Shown: positions 24,945 through 33,689, counted from the stretch's first letter. The stretch: DNA of 64,000 bases from Mycobacterium sp. 852002-51057_SCH5723018 (GCF_001667035.1 NZ_LZIR01000078.1:1-64000), one strand, 5' to 3'. Numbers and translations: made by a program. The notes: generated by a model from the letters alone, not told the origin.

Positions 24945-25705
24945 CACGTCTGTTCGGCCGCGCGCACCAACATGTGGTTGACGGACACCCGTCGGTCGCG
25001 CGTCACCATGTAAAGGACCGCATCGGCGATGTCCTCGGGGCGCAGCTTGACCATCCCGGCGGTCTGGCGCTCGATGGCTTCCCGCGACGGTGCGGCCAGG
25101 TGGCTGAAGATCTCGGTGTCGACGGTGCCGGGACCGACCACTCCGACGCGGACCCGCTTACCGAGCACCTCCTGACGCACGGCCTCGCTGAAAGCGTTCA
25201 CGCCGAACTTGGTCAGCGAATAGACCGCGGTGTTGGGCCGGGACACCCATCCGGCGGTGGAACTGATGGTGACCAGATCGGCCACCCCGCGCGGTGCGCT
25301 GGCCGCGGCGTCGACCAGGTGTGGCAGCGCCGCGCGGGTAACGTAGAGGACGCCTTGCACGTTCACGGCCACCATGTCATCCCAGTCCTGCAGACGCGCC
25401 TCGGCCGCGGGGGCGGATTGCATCAATCCGGCGTTGTTCACCACAGTGTCGAGCCGCCCGAACTCCGCGACGGTGCCCTGAACGGCGGTCGATACCTGTT
25501 CGGCGTCGGTGACGTCGGCGGCCACGACCAGCGCGGTGCCACCTGCGGATTCGATGTCGTCCTTCAGTTCGGCCAGCCGGTCGGCTCGGCGGGCCAGGAG
25601 CCCCACCGCGGCGCCCTGTGCGGCCAGCGCCTTCGCCGTCGCGGCGCCGATTCCGCTGCTGGCGCCGGTCACCAGGGCCGCGGTGCCCGCCAGCAGCGCC
25701 GTCAT
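24941..25705 (-). CDS. SDR family oxidoreductase
   Basis: 254-residue classical SDR. Motifs: AALVTGASSGIGAATAKAL (cofactor), LDTVVNNAGLMQSAP (NNAG), and ISSTAGWVSRPNTAVYSLTKFG with catalytic Ser, Tyr and Lys. C-terminal VVGPGTVDTE. The ATG at 25705 overlaps the stop of the CoA transferase (ATGA). Fifth gene of the operon; probably oxidises a hydroxy intermediate (inference). Confidence 0.9.
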   Translation of the reverse strand: MTALLAGTAALVTGASSGIGAATAKALAAQGAAVGLLARRADRLAELKDDIESAGGTALVVAADVTDAEQVSTAVQGTVAEFGRLDTVVNNAGLMQSAPAAEARLQDWDDMVAVNVQGVLYVTRAALPHLVDAAASAPRGVADLVTISSTAGWVSRPNTAVYSLTKFGVNAFSEAVRQEVLGKRVRVGVVGPGTVDTEIFSHLAAPSREAIERQTAGMVKLRPEDIADAVLYMVTRDRRVSVNHMLVRAAEQTW

Positions 25706-28056
25706 GTGCCGCCCCCAGCGGGCGATCCGGCGCCGAGGACCTCGTGCAGCACATAGTCGGTGTCCTCGCCCAGGTCCGGTGCGCCGCGTGCGATCCGGGC
25801 CGGGGAGCGCGCCAGCAGCCAGGACGGTCCGATGATCGGCCGCTGCCCTTCGCGGTGATCGCTGACGAAGCGGTACAGCTCGCGGTCCCACAGTCGCTGA
25901 TCGCCGATCACATCGAGGGCGGTGGCGCTCTTGTTGGCCGCTACCCCCGCCGCGCGCAGGCGGTGCGCGAGCCCCTCGGCGTCGTGGTTACGGGTGAGGC
26001 GCGCCAACTCGGCGTCCAGCGCTTCGGCATGACGGTGTCGCGCGTGCATCGTGGCGTAGCGCGGATCCAGGGCCAGCTCGCCGGCGTCGAGCGCGTCGCA
26101 CAGCCGGCGAAATTCGGCGTCGCTGGAAACGGCAAGCGCGAGCCACGCGCCGTCCGCGCAGGGGTAGCAGCCGTGCGGGCACATATCGGCGTGGCGGTTG
26201 CCGTTCGGCCCCAGCCGTTTTCCGGTGAGGCTTTGTTCCAGCAGGCAGTCGCCGACCATCGAGGAGAGTGTTTCCACGGCCGACACGTCGACGAATTGGC
26301 CCGCGCCGCTGAGGTCGCGATGCAGCAATGCCACTACGGCAGCGTAGGCGGCGGCCGCGCCGACCGTGGAATCGCCGTAGCGCATGCTGGTCCCGAGCGG
26401 GGGGCCACCGGGGTAGCCAACCAGCGACGCGAGCCCGGCGAGCGCGGCGAAGCATGGCGCGTAACCGGTTTGATGCCCCAGCGGCCCGTCGTTCCCCCAC
26501 ATCTTGATCGACACCGAGATGATGTCGGGCTTGATCGCTTTCAGCTGCTCGTAGGCCAGGCCCTGCCGCTCCATTGCACCCGGGCGCAGGTTGTTGATCA
26601 CGATGTCGCTGCGGGCGATCAGCTCGCGCAGCCGCGCCATGCCCTCGACCGACTTGATGTCGAGATCCACGCTGAGGATCTCGGGATTGATGCTCAAAAA
26701 GTAAGGGGCGTGATTGAGGTCGGTGCCGCCGTAGGCGCGCATCTCCTCGGGGTTGGCGGCGGTTTCGACCTTGATCACTTCGGCGCCCAGCATCGCGAGC
26801 AGTTTGCCGGCGTACGGGCCGGCCCACACCTTGGTGAGCTCCACGACGCGCACCCCTTGCAGCGGTCCGCCGCGGGGCTCCCTGGGCGGCTTGAGCTGCG
26901 CCGACTTGACCACCAACGACTGGCGGGTAGGAGGGCGGTCCAGGAATAGCGCGGTGTGCTGACCGAGAGCCGGTGCCGCGGAGGTGATTTCGGCCGGGGA
27001 TGCGCTGAGCGCGTACGGCACGGTGGGGTAGGCCGCATCGCCCAGCGCGGGGTGGCTGACGTTCTGGAAGAAACCGCGGTGGCGGTATTGCGCCGAGCGG
27101 CGCAGATCCGCGGCCTCGTTGACCGGGACCAACGGCACGCCCAGGCGCTGCGCTTTGTCCGCCGCGCGGTCCTTGGCCACGCCGAGCACCCAGGCGGCGA
27201 ACCCGCGCCGAAAAGCGGCGACCTTGTCGACAGTGACGGAGAACTCCAGCCAGTCCTCGTCGAAAGCGTCGAGCCATTCCGGGTGGCCGAGGAGTTCCTT
27301 CACGCCGAGCCAGTGCGCGCGGCTGGTCATGTACAGGTACACGTAGCCGTCGGCGCACGGGAAAAACGATGCGGGGCCGGCCTGGTCGTAATCGTCGCGG
27401 CCGCCCGCGGCGGGAACCTCCCCGGTGATGAATCGGCCCAGGATGCAGTCGGCCCGGGAAACCAGCACGGCATGCTGGGAAATGTCGATCTCCTCGCCCC
27501 GGCCGGTGTGCAGGCGCCCGAACAGCGATGACGCGACACACAGAGCCGCGTCCAGCCCCGCTTCGTAGTCGGTCAGGAATCGTCCCGGCCCCTGCAGCGG
27601 CGGCTTGTCCGGATCGGCGTGGCTGGGCGTGTGATACCCCCACCCGCTGTCATGAAAGACGTTGATGCTCTGGGCATTCCCGGCGGCAGCATTCTGCCCG
27701 TAGGGGGTGATCGAGCAGAACACCACGTTGGGGTGCCGCCCGGACCAGTCCGCGGCGCGGTCTTCGATGACCGCGTCGGCGGTGGCGATCAGCTGGTCCA
27801 GACGCTCGGCGCCCGGCGTCGAGTCGGCGTCGAGAACGACGGAGCGCTTGTTCGTGTTGAGGTAGGCGAACAGTGCGCTGCCCTCGGGGCCGGCGTCCCG
27901 AGCGACGACGGGTGCCATCGCCCGGGTGGGGCTGCCGCACCCCGGCGCCTCGACCTTGATCACGTCGGCGCCGAAGTCGGCCAGCAGTTTTCCGCAGTAC
28001 TCCCCCGCGACCGTTTCGGCCAGCTCAACGATCCGGATACCGGCTAGAGCCGCCAT
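25702..28056 (-). CDS. Double-domain CaiB/BaiF (family III) CoA transferase
   Basis: 784-residue fusion of two family III CoA-transferase domains. Domain 1 (residues 1-370) opens with GIRIVELAETVAGEYCGKLL and ADFGADVIKVEAP and carries an Asp in FLTDYEAGLDAAL. Domain 2 (about 390-784) opens with GVRVVELTKVWAGPYAGKLL and LGAEVIKVE and carries an Asp in MRYGDSTVGAAAAY, the position of the catalytic aspartate. Typical members are single-domain dimers, so this looks like a fused dimer. It transfers CoA between carboxylic acids, activating a pathway acid. Lies 7 nt after the enoyl-CoA hydratase-like gene. Confidence 0.9.
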   Translation of the reverse strand: MAALAGIRIVELAETVAGEYCGKLLADFGADVIKVEAPGCGSPTRAMAPVVARDAGPEGSALFAYLNTNKRSVVLDADSTPGAERLDQLIATADAVIEDRAADWSGRHPNVVFCSITPYGQNAAAGNAQSINVFHDSGWGYHTPSHADPDKPPLQGPGRFLTDYEAGLDAALCVASSLFGRLHTGRGEEIDISQHAVLVSRADCILGRFITGEVPAAGGRDDYDQAGPASFFPCADGYVYLYMTSRAHWLGVKELLGHPEWLDAFDEDWLEFSVTVDKVAAFRRGFAAWVLGVAKDRAADKAQRLGVPLVPVNEAADLRRSAQYRHRGFFQNVSHPALGDAAYPTVPYALSASPAEITSAAPALGQHTALFLDRPPTRQSLVVKSAQLKPPREPRGGPLQGVRVVELTKVWAGPYAGKLLAMLGAEVIKVETAANPEEMRAYGGTDLNHAPYFLSINPEILSVDLDIKSVEGMARLRELIARSDIVINNLRPGAMERQGLAYEQLKAIKPDIISVSIKMWGNDGPLGHQTGYAPCFAALAGLASLVGYPGGPPLGTSMRYGDSTVGAAAAYAAVVALLHRDLSGAGQFVDVSAVETLSSMVGDCLLEQSLTGKRLGPNGNRHADMCPHGCYPCADGAWLALAVSSDAEFRRLCDALDAGELALDPRYATMHARHRHAEALDAELARLTRNHDAEGLAHRLRAAGVAANKSATALDVIGDQRLWDRELYRFVSDHREGQRPIIGPSWLLARSPARIARGAPDLGEDTDYVLHEVLGAGSPAGGGT

Positions 28057-28063
28057 GCGCGTG

Positions 28064-29035
28064 TCAGGGCTTCTTGCGCCCCGAGCGGCTCAGGCGCCAC
28101 TCCGGCGGAAAGTTCATGTCGTTGTCCTTCACCACGTTGTTGAGACCCCTGCTGAAGGTTCCCTCGGTGAGGTCGACGTCGTTCTCCTGGTCGTTGGCGA
28201 TCAGCGGCAGCATGCCCTCGACCATCCCGGTGAGCAGGCTCCCGAAGTACTCCCCCTTGTGCTGCTTGTACAGCTCCAGGAAGGTCTTCTGCACCGCGAC
28301 GGTGTCGGTGGGACGAGAACGGGAACACGCCATCGCGTACTTCAGCGTTTCGTCTTCGAGCTTTTCGCGGGGCACCACGCTGTTGACGAAGCCACACTCG
28401 TACATCTCTTTGGCGCTGAACGGCCGCCCGGTGAACAGCATTTCGGAGAACTTCCGCAGCCCCATCGTCTCGGCCCACCACCACAGGCGCGGGCCCCAAC
28501 CCACATAGCGGAAGGCGGGATGCCCGAAAAGCGTATCGTCGGAGGCGATCACCAAATCGGCGTCGCCGGCCTGATAGAAGTGCCACCCGTAGCAGTACCC
28601 CTTGGCTTCGATGATGCTGATCTTGCGCAGCTCCTGCAGCGGGCGGTTCCCCGCGCGCGCCTTGGCGTAGAAGTCGGTCACGGTGGACAGGTACCGATAC
28701 GAGCCGCCTGGCGGGTATTTGACGTCGTCGTCGTTGATCGCAAGCTCATGCAACAGCGGCATGCCGGGGTTCTCGAGCATTCCGCGCTGTTCGGGCAGGT
28801 CCCCGCCGCTGCCGAAATCCTCGCCCTCGCCGCGGATCACCACGACCTTGACATCGTCGTCGACGTTGCACTTGTGGATCAGATCGGCGTAGTTCTGCCG
28901 CATTCCCAACGTGGTGGAGTTCTGCGCCTCCGGACGATCGAAGGTGATGTAGGCGATTCGGTTCTTCGTGTCCTTCTCGAACTTGATGTACTGCTCGGCT
29001 TCCTTCTTCATCTCTTCGTAGTCGTATTCGGGCAT
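28064..29035 (-). CDS. Enoyl-CoA hydratase/isomerase-like protein
   Basis: 323-residue crotonase-fold protein. The oxyanion-hole region reads VVIRGEGEDFGSGGDLPE and the second part reads IIEAKGYCYGWHFYQAGDADLVIAS. The canonical catalytic Glu segment (FGxPE) is FGHPAFRYVGWGP here, so that Glu is replaced by Ala. It may be a hydrolase, decarboxylase or C-C lyase rather than a hydratase. The ATG at 29035 has GGAGAGG upstream; an in-frame start at 29047 is weaker. Third gene of the operon. Confidence 0.85.
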   Translation of the reverse strand: MPEYDYEEMKKEAEQYIKFEKDTKNRIAYITFDRPEAQNSTTLGMRQNYADLIHKCNVDDDVKVVVIRGEGEDFGSGGDLPEQRGMLENPGMPLLHELAINDDDVKYPPGGSYRYLSTVTDFYAKARAGNRPLQELRKISIIEAKGYCYGWHFYQAGDADLVIASDDTLFGHPAFRYVGWGPRLWWWAETMGLRKFSEMLFTGRPFSAKEMYECGFVNSVVPREKLEDETLKYAMACSRSRPTDTVAVQKTFLELYKQHKGEYFGSLLTGMVEGMLPLIANDQENDVDLTEGTFSRGLNNVVKDNDMNFPPEWRLSRSGRKKP

Positions 29036-29058
29036 GGTCCTCTCCAATTCGTCAGTCT

Positions 29059-29895
29059 CTACTTGAGCAAGCTGCCTGCGTCGACAGGAAGCGAAACGCC
29101 GGTGACATAACGAGATTCGTCAGAGGCGAAGAACAAAACGGCGTTGCTGATGTCGGCGGCCTCCACCCAGGGCACCGGCAAGGTGTGCATCATGGTCGAG
29201 ATCGGCGCGAAGTCGTCGGGTCCGGGGTTGGGCAGGTCCGGGCGAAAGAGCCGATACGTGTTGTCATTCATCACCATCGTGGTGCTGACCTGAGTGGGCA
29301 ACACCGAGTTGACCCGGATCATGTCCTGGCCCAGTTCCACGGCGAAGGCCCGCATCAGGCCGAGGACGCCATGCTTGGCGGCCACGTAGTGGCCGGTGTT
29401 CTGGTAGGCCTTGCGGCCGCCGACCGAGCTGGTGAGCACGATTGAGCCACCGCGGCGACCCGAAAGAATGTGGGGTACACCCGCTTTCACGGTGTGCCAC
29501 ACGCCGCTCAAGTTGATGTCGATCATGTCCTGCCAGACGTTCTCCCGAATCTTGTGCAGCTTCCTGCCGTCGGTACCCACACCCGCGTTGGCGACGATGA
29601 TGTCGAGCCGCCCGAGTTGTTCCACGCCGCTGTCGACGGCGGCTTTGAGCTTGTCGTAATCGCGGACGTCAACTTGGGCCGTCACGATGCGGCGGTTGTG
29701 GCCCTTGACCAGGTCCGCCGTTCCGGCGAGATCCTCAGGGGTCGAATGCGGATAGGCCAAATTGTCGATCGGTCCGCAGATGTCGATGGCGATGATGTCG
29801 GCGCCTTCCTGCGCCAGGCGCACGGCATGACTGCGGCCCTGACCTCGAGCCGCGCCGCTGATGAATGCGACCTTGCCCGCGACCCGGCCGGTCAT
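29059..29895 (-). CDS. Mycofactocin-type SDR family oxidoreductase
   Basis: 278-residue SDR of the mycofactocin-coupled subfamily: GKVAFISGAARGQGRSHAVRLA and ADIIAIDIC are its hallmark N-terminus, with a long insertion after the second strand. NAGVGTDG and LTSSVGGRKAYQNTGHYVAAKHG carry the structural and catalytic Ser/Tyr/Lys residues. Such enzymes keep tightly bound NAD and pass electrons to mycofactocin. ATG at 29895 overlaps the P450 stop (ATGA). It likely oxidises the alcohol produced by the P450 (inference). Confidence 0.9.
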   Translation of the reverse strand: MTGRVAGKVAFISGAARGQGRSHAVRLAQEGADIIAIDICGPIDNLAYPHSTPEDLAGTADLVKGHNRRIVTAQVDVRDYDKLKAAVDSGVEQLGRLDIIVANAGVGTDGRKLHKIRENVWQDMIDINLSGVWHTVKAGVPHILSGRRGGSIVLTSSVGGRKAYQNTGHYVAAKHGVLGLMRAFAVELGQDMIRVNSVLPTQVSTTMVMNDNTYRLFRPDLPNPGPDDFAPISTMMHTLPVPWVEAADISNAVLFFASDESRYVTGVSLPVDAGSLLK

Positions 29896-31097
29896 CTGGG
29901 CACCAGGGCGGGCATGGATTCCCAACCCCGCACGGTCGACGTGGGGCTGAGCATCGCGTTGGTCATGTCGACCTCCCATTCGGGGAATCGCTTGAGAATT
30001 TCCTCGAGCGCGACGCGCCCTTCGAGTCGCGCGAGTGCCGAGCCCAGACAGAAATGGGTTCCAACGCTGAAGGTGAGGTGCGGTCGGGCGGTGCGATGGA
30101 TGTTGAAGTCGTTTGCGTCCGGGCCGAACTGGCGGGGGTCGCGGCACGCGGCACCGAGAAGCATCATCATCACGCTGCCTTCGGGCACCGTCCGGTCATA
30201 GAACCTGACGTCGCGGGTCACGAACCGCGAAACGTGGGGCGCGGGTGGCTCGTAGCGCAGCACCTCCTCGATGGCCTGCGGGATGAGCCCCGGGCTTTGG
30301 GCGAGATCCCGACGCTGATCGGGGTGCTCGGCGAGAACCTTTCCCGCCCAACCGATCAGGCGTGTCGTCGTTTCGTTGCCCGCTCCGGCGACGACGTTGA
30401 GGTACACGAGGATCTCTTCGCGGGTCAGCCGCCGGGTCGTTCCCGCCTCGTCGACGAACTCGACGTTGAGCAGCTCGGTCATGATGTCGTCGGAAGGATG
30501 CTCGGCGCGCCAGTCGATGTAGGCCTCGAACTGCTCGCCCACCGAGAGGCCGTGTTCGGCGGCCTTCATGGGCTTGCCGGCCTCGGTGCGCAGCTGGGCG
30601 TTGCCCCGGTCGCGGATGTACTCCTGGTCGTCCTCGGGAATGCCGAGCAGCATGCTGATGACTTTCATGGGCATTCGCGCACCCAGGTCGGCGACGAAGT
30701 CGAATCGGCCCGAGCCCACCAGCGGATCCAGGCATTGAGCGCAGAACTCGCGGATCATCGGCTCCAGCGCCGCGATCCTGCGCGGCGTGAACATCCGCGA
30801 CAACAGCTTGCGGTGCACGTCGTGGATCGGCGGGTCCTCGAAGATCAGCATGCCCGGCGGGATTTCCAGGTTGGCCTTGATCAATTCCAGGATCGCGCCG
30901 CGCGCCGAGCTGAAGGTGGTGTGGTCGACCAGCGCCTTGGTGACGTCGGCGTACCGGCTCAATGCGAAAAAGTCGTATTCGGCGTTGTAATAAAGCGGCG
31001 CCTCGTCGCGCAGGCGCGCGAACATCGGGTACGGGTCGGTGATGAGCTCGACATCGTACGGATCGAAATGAACATCGCTGTCGGTGCTCGTCGTCAC
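29892..31097 (-). CDS. Cytochrome P450
   Basis: 401-residue P450. Seen: C-helix HDVHRKLLSRMFTPRR, I-helix VVAGAGNETTTRLIGW, K-helix ExxR in EEVLRYEPP, and heme loop FSVGTHFCLGSALARLEG with the axial Cys at about residue 351. GTG start at 31097 with AGGAGG six bases upstream, the best ribosome site in this cluster. First gene of a six-gene minus-strand operon (P450, SDR, hydratase-like, CoA transferase, SDR, phosphotransferase-like), preceded by a CTAC-N9-GTAG element. Likely hydroxylates an aliphatic or terpenoid substrate for degradation (inference). Confidence 0.93.
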   Translation of the reverse strand: MTTSTDSDVHFDPYDVELITDPYPMFARLRDEAPLYYNAEYDFFALSRYADVTKALVDHTTFSSARGAILELIKANLEIPPGMLIFEDPPIHDVHRKLLSRMFTPRRIAALEPMIREFCAQCLDPLVGSGRFDFVADLGARMPMKVISMLLGIPEDDQEYIRDRGNAQLRTEAGKPMKAAEHGLSVGEQFEAYIDWRAEHPSDDIMTELLNVEFVDEAGTTRRLTREEILVYLNVVAGAGNETTTRLIGWAGKVLAEHPDQRRDLAQSPGLIPQAIEEVLRYEPPAPHVSRFVTRDVRFYDRTVPEGSVMMMLLGAACRDPRQFGPDANDFNIHRTARPHLTFSVGTHFCLGSALARLEGRVALEEILKRFPEWEVDMTNAMLSPTSTVRGWESMPALVPR

Positions 31098-31221
31098 GAA
31101 ATGCCTCCTACCGCTTCCGTTTCCGGATTTCCGTAAAGATGCCTGCCGCCGGTTCGCGTCAGCGCCGAATCTGTTCGGGCAATTTGTACACTCCGCTTAA
31201 ATGCTTTTGCCTCGGCAGGGC

Positions 31222-31240
31222 CTACTCTATTCTCGTAGAG
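31222..31240. promoter_or_regulatory. Putative TetR operator at the P450 operon (CTAC-N9-GTAG)
   Basis: CTACTCTAT-TCTC-GTAGAG; it also contains the perfect repeat CTCTA-N6-TAGAG. The same CTACTCTAT...GTAG arrangement with identical spacing occurs at 32041-32057 before the TetR gene. It lies about 125 nt upstream of the P450 start. Confidence 0.55.
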
Positions 31241-31281
31241 AACCATACCGCGGATACTCTGGCAAGACCCGGACACGACAC

Positions 31282-31986
31282 TCAACCGGATGCGGCCACC
31301 CGGCGGCGACGCGCCGGACGCCCGCCGCTTTCGGTCAGGCGGCCCTTGATGGGACTTTTCAAAATGCCGGCGGCAATAGCCGACAAGATGCCGTCGAGCT
31401 GCTCTGCGCTGTCCACGATCCGGTCGCCGTGGGCCGACCGCATCAGCAGACCGTTGATGAACGTCAGCGTGACATTGCTCAGATCCTCGACCACGGCCGG
31501 ATCCAAATCGGCGCCGTGCGGCATCAGCTGCACCAGGATTTCGCGGTGCAGCTTGGTGAATCCGTCCGTTGCCTGCTGCAGAATCGCGGCGAGCGCGGGG
31601 TCGCGGCTGGCCTGCATGGTGAGCTCGTACCTGGCCTTCGTCCGGGACAACTGGGGCTCGGTGCCCGCCTGTATGACCACCTGCGACAACCGCGACGGCA
31701 ATGGACGCTTCCCCGGCCCGTCCGCGCCGTCGGCGACGGATTGCAGCGTGGCCAGATCCAGCTCGGCCAGCCGCTCGGCCACCGCGCGCAACAGCGCCGA
31801 GCGGGTTCGGAAATAAAACGAGGTCGTGCCGTCGGGCACGCCGGCCTTGCGGTCGACCTTGAGATGACTCAGCCCCTTGACCCCGTCGCCGGCCAACAGC
31901 TGGATCGCCGCATCGCACAGGTCGCGGCGGCGCTCGGCCGGGTTGGGCTTGCGTCGTTGCGGTACAGCGGATGTGGGTCGGGCCAT
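31282..31986 (-). CDS. TetR family transcriptional regulator
   Basis: 234-residue TetR regulator. The HTH region is RRRDLCDAAIQLLAGDGVKG and VDRKAGVPDGTTSFYFRTRSALLRAVAERL (residues about 17-65). The ligand-binding domain follows and the tail is basic (GGRPARRRRVAASG). It lies directly upstream of the P450 operon on the same strand, 184 nt away. Matching operator-like elements occur in front of both, so it probably represses itself and the operon until an acyl-CoA or other intermediate appears (inference). Confidence 0.9.
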   Translation of the reverse strand: MARPTSAVPQRRKPNPAERRRDLCDAAIQLLAGDGVKGLSHLKVDRKAGVPDGTTSFYFRTRSALLRAVAERLAELDLATLQSVADGADGPGKRPLPSRLSQVVIQAGTEPQLSRTKARYELTMQASRDPALAAILQQATDGFTKLHREILVQLMPHGADLDPAVVEDLSNVTLTFINGLLMRSAHGDRIVDSAEQLDGILSAIAAGILKSPIKGRLTESGGRPARRRRVAASG

Positions 31987-32040
31987 GAGCAGTAGCTTTC
32001 CTGCCGACGGACGTGGAGCTAGTTAGCTTGAACCACGAGG

Positions 32041-32057
32041 CTACTCTATATTTGTAG
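32041..32057. promoter_or_regulatory. Putative TetR operator at the tetR gene (CTAC-N9-GTAG)
   Basis: CTACTCTATATTTGTAG, 54 nt upstream of the TetR start, in an AT-rich pocket. Same half-sites and nine-base spacer as the element at 31222. Confidence 0.55.
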
Positions 32058-32102
32058 TGTCAGCAAAAGGGTCGCAGCCGCTTCGACGTCGACGCAACAC
32101 AA

Positions 32103-32143
32103 GCAGGTATCGCCGCCACAGTGTCTGGGGCGGCGATACCTGC
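32103..32143 (-). terminator. 15-bp hairpin terminator
   Basis: Perfect inverted repeat with arms GCAGGTATCGCCGCC (32103-32117) and GGCGGCGATACCTGC (32129-32143), loop of 11 bases. It lies about 65 nt beyond the stop of the 32207-32773 gene and would end that minus-strand operon before the TetR promoter. No U-tract. Confidence 0.7.
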
Positions 32144-32206
32144 CGCGGGTCGCTTCGTCGGCTGCCCGGAGCCGAAATGCGCTGCGGCACCGCTTTATTA
32201 GTGGCG

Positions 32207-32773
32207 TTACACGGCGAGCAGCCTCTCGAAAAACTCGCGATAGTGCATCAGGGCCAAGCGGAGGTCTTCGGTGGACGCTTCCTCCCCGCGAGCCCACTGT
32301 TCTTCGAGGCGCGAGCGCGCGTGGGCGAAACCAGTCGTTAGCTGTTCGACCAGATCAGAGACCAGATGATCAGCCTTGTGGACACACTCCTTCGGATCAT
32401 CGACAAAAGCCGCCTGCACGGCGGCCCACCGCGCGCGCAAGTCCCCGAGTTCTTCATCGGCGAATAACGATGGCTTCGTTGGTGATTCGGCTTCCTCGCC
32501 CGAATGCCCCGCAGGCACTGCCGCAGCCTCACCGGTGGGCGCCGTTTCGCCGGGAGCGGTCGAGGGGTCCGCCGGCGTGACCGGCGGCTGATTTTGATTC
32601 TGCTCCTGACCAAAAGGCGCTGGTGCGCCCAACGGCGGTGACGGCTCGCCAGAAACGGTCGTGGGGTTGGCCGCCGTCCGCGTCGTGTGCTCGCCGACCG
32701 GACCCGTTCCCGACTGCGGGGCCTGGGACTCAGGGTCCGAACCGGTCAGTGTTGGATGATCGTGCGTTGTCAT
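32207..32773 (-). CDS. Hypothetical protein, soluble paralogue of upstream gene
   Basis: 188-residue protein. The first 100 residues are Pro/Thr/Gly-rich and disordered-looking. The C-terminal domain (about 105-188) has LRARWAAVQAAFVDDP, ADHLVSDLVEQL and STEDLRLALMHYREFFERLL, matching segment by segment the domain of the upstream gene at 32770. No transmembrane helix. Function unknown. It is coupled to the upstream gene by an ATGA overlap; the 15-bp hairpin follows. Pairing of a membrane-anchored and a soluble copy suggests they interact (inference). Confidence 0.72.
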   Translation of the reverse strand: MTTHDHPTLTGSDPESQAPQSGTGPVGEHTTRTAANPTTVSGEPSPPLGAPAPFGQEQNQNQPPVTPADPSTAPGETAPTGEAAAVPAGHSGEEAESPTKPSLFADEELGDLRARWAAVQAAFVDDPKECVHKADHLVSDLVEQLTTGFAHARSRLEEQWARGEEASTEDLRLALMHYREFFERLLAV

Positions 32774-33348
32774 GCGCTTGCCTCCTGTGACGTGTTGTCA
32801 TCTGTTGTGTTCTCGAGCAACTTTTCGAACAGCGCCCGGTAGTGCACGAACGCCTCCCGCAGCTGTTCGGTGCTGACGTCCCCGTCCTGCTGCTGCGCAA
32901 GGTGAATGCCGTGCGCCGCGCGGTAGTTCTCGACGATCTGCGGGTGGTCCACCGAGATGTCAGCCGCCCGCTGATCGAAGTCGTCGACCGGATAGCCCCG
33001 CGCGCGCATTGCCGCGTTCACCAGACGATCGGCGACACCTACAGCGGTCGCCGGGTTGTCGACGAACTGCGTTTGCACCTGCTGCCAGCGGGTGGCGAAG
33101 TCCGATAGCGCCGACGGCGTCAATGGAACGATGTCGAGTGTGTCCCGCTTACGTTCGCGAGCGGTCAGTTCCTTCTCGGCGGCCTTCGGGTCACCCGTCC
33201 GCGATACCAGACGCTCGTACTCGCGGCCATAGTGCTGCTTCATACGCGCTGTTTTCCTGCGGCTGCGCATCAAGCTCGCTACGACAACCAGCGCGGCGAC
33301 CACGATAACGACGGAGGCCGCGATCAAAATCCATTCCCAAACGGGCAT
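32770..33348 (-). CDS. Hypothetical membrane-anchored protein, paralogue pair
   Basis: 192-residue protein with an N-terminal membrane helix (WILIAASVVIVVAALVVVASL, residues about 5-26), a basic, coiled-coil-like linker (SRRKTARMKQHYGREYERL) and a C-terminal domain: FATRWQQVQTQFVDNP, ADRLVNAAMRARGY and STEQLREAFVHYRALFEKLL. The same three blocks recur in the next gene. Function unknown. It probably presents the domain at the inner membrane face. Confidence 0.75.
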   Translation of the reverse strand: MPVWEWILIAASVVIVVAALVVVASLMRSRRKTARMKQHYGREYERLVSRTGDPKAAEKELTARERKRDTLDIVPLTPSALSDFATRWQQVQTQFVDNPATAVGVADRLVNAAMRARGYPVDDFDQRAADISVDHPQIVENYRAAHGIHLAQQQDGDVSTEQLREAFVHYRALFEKLLENTTDDNTSQEASA

Positions 33349-33459
33349 CTCGTGCTCCTCTCATACTCGTGTCGAATAGCCCAGCCCGCGCCGAGGCAAA
33401 CGCCCATTTTGTGGCGTGCACCACGAAGCCGGCTCCAGCGATGTGGCCGACGGATGGTT

Positions 33460-33615
33460 TCAGAAGTAGTGCCGGCGGCCGCCGATAGCGCGTCCGGTGT
33501 GACCCACGATCGCCAGGATCGCGCCGATGACGACAAGGATGATCCCGATGGTCCACAGGATTGACATCTTGAGCAGGAATCCTGCGATCAGCAGGACAAT
33601 GCCGAGAATGATCAT
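33460..33615 (-). CDS. DUF6131 small membrane protein
   Basis: 51-residue protein made almost entirely of two membrane helices: MIILGIVLLIAGFLLKM and ILWTIGIILVVIGAILAIVG, followed by the basic tail GRAIGGRRHYF. This is the usual length and pattern of DUF6131 proteins in mycobacteria. AAAGG precedes the ATG at 33615 at about 8 nt. Function unknown. About 110 nt upstream of the paralogous membrane/soluble pair on the same strand, so possibly co-transcribed. Confidence 0.75.
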   Translation of the reverse strand: MIILGIVLLIAGFLLKMSILWTIGIILVVIGAILAIVGHTGRAIGGRRHYF

Positions 33616-33689
33616 GGTGAGGCCTTTCTTCTCGCAGTCGCTGACGGAGACTGGTCGGGTCGGTTGGCCCGACGCTGACTTCAGTTGAC

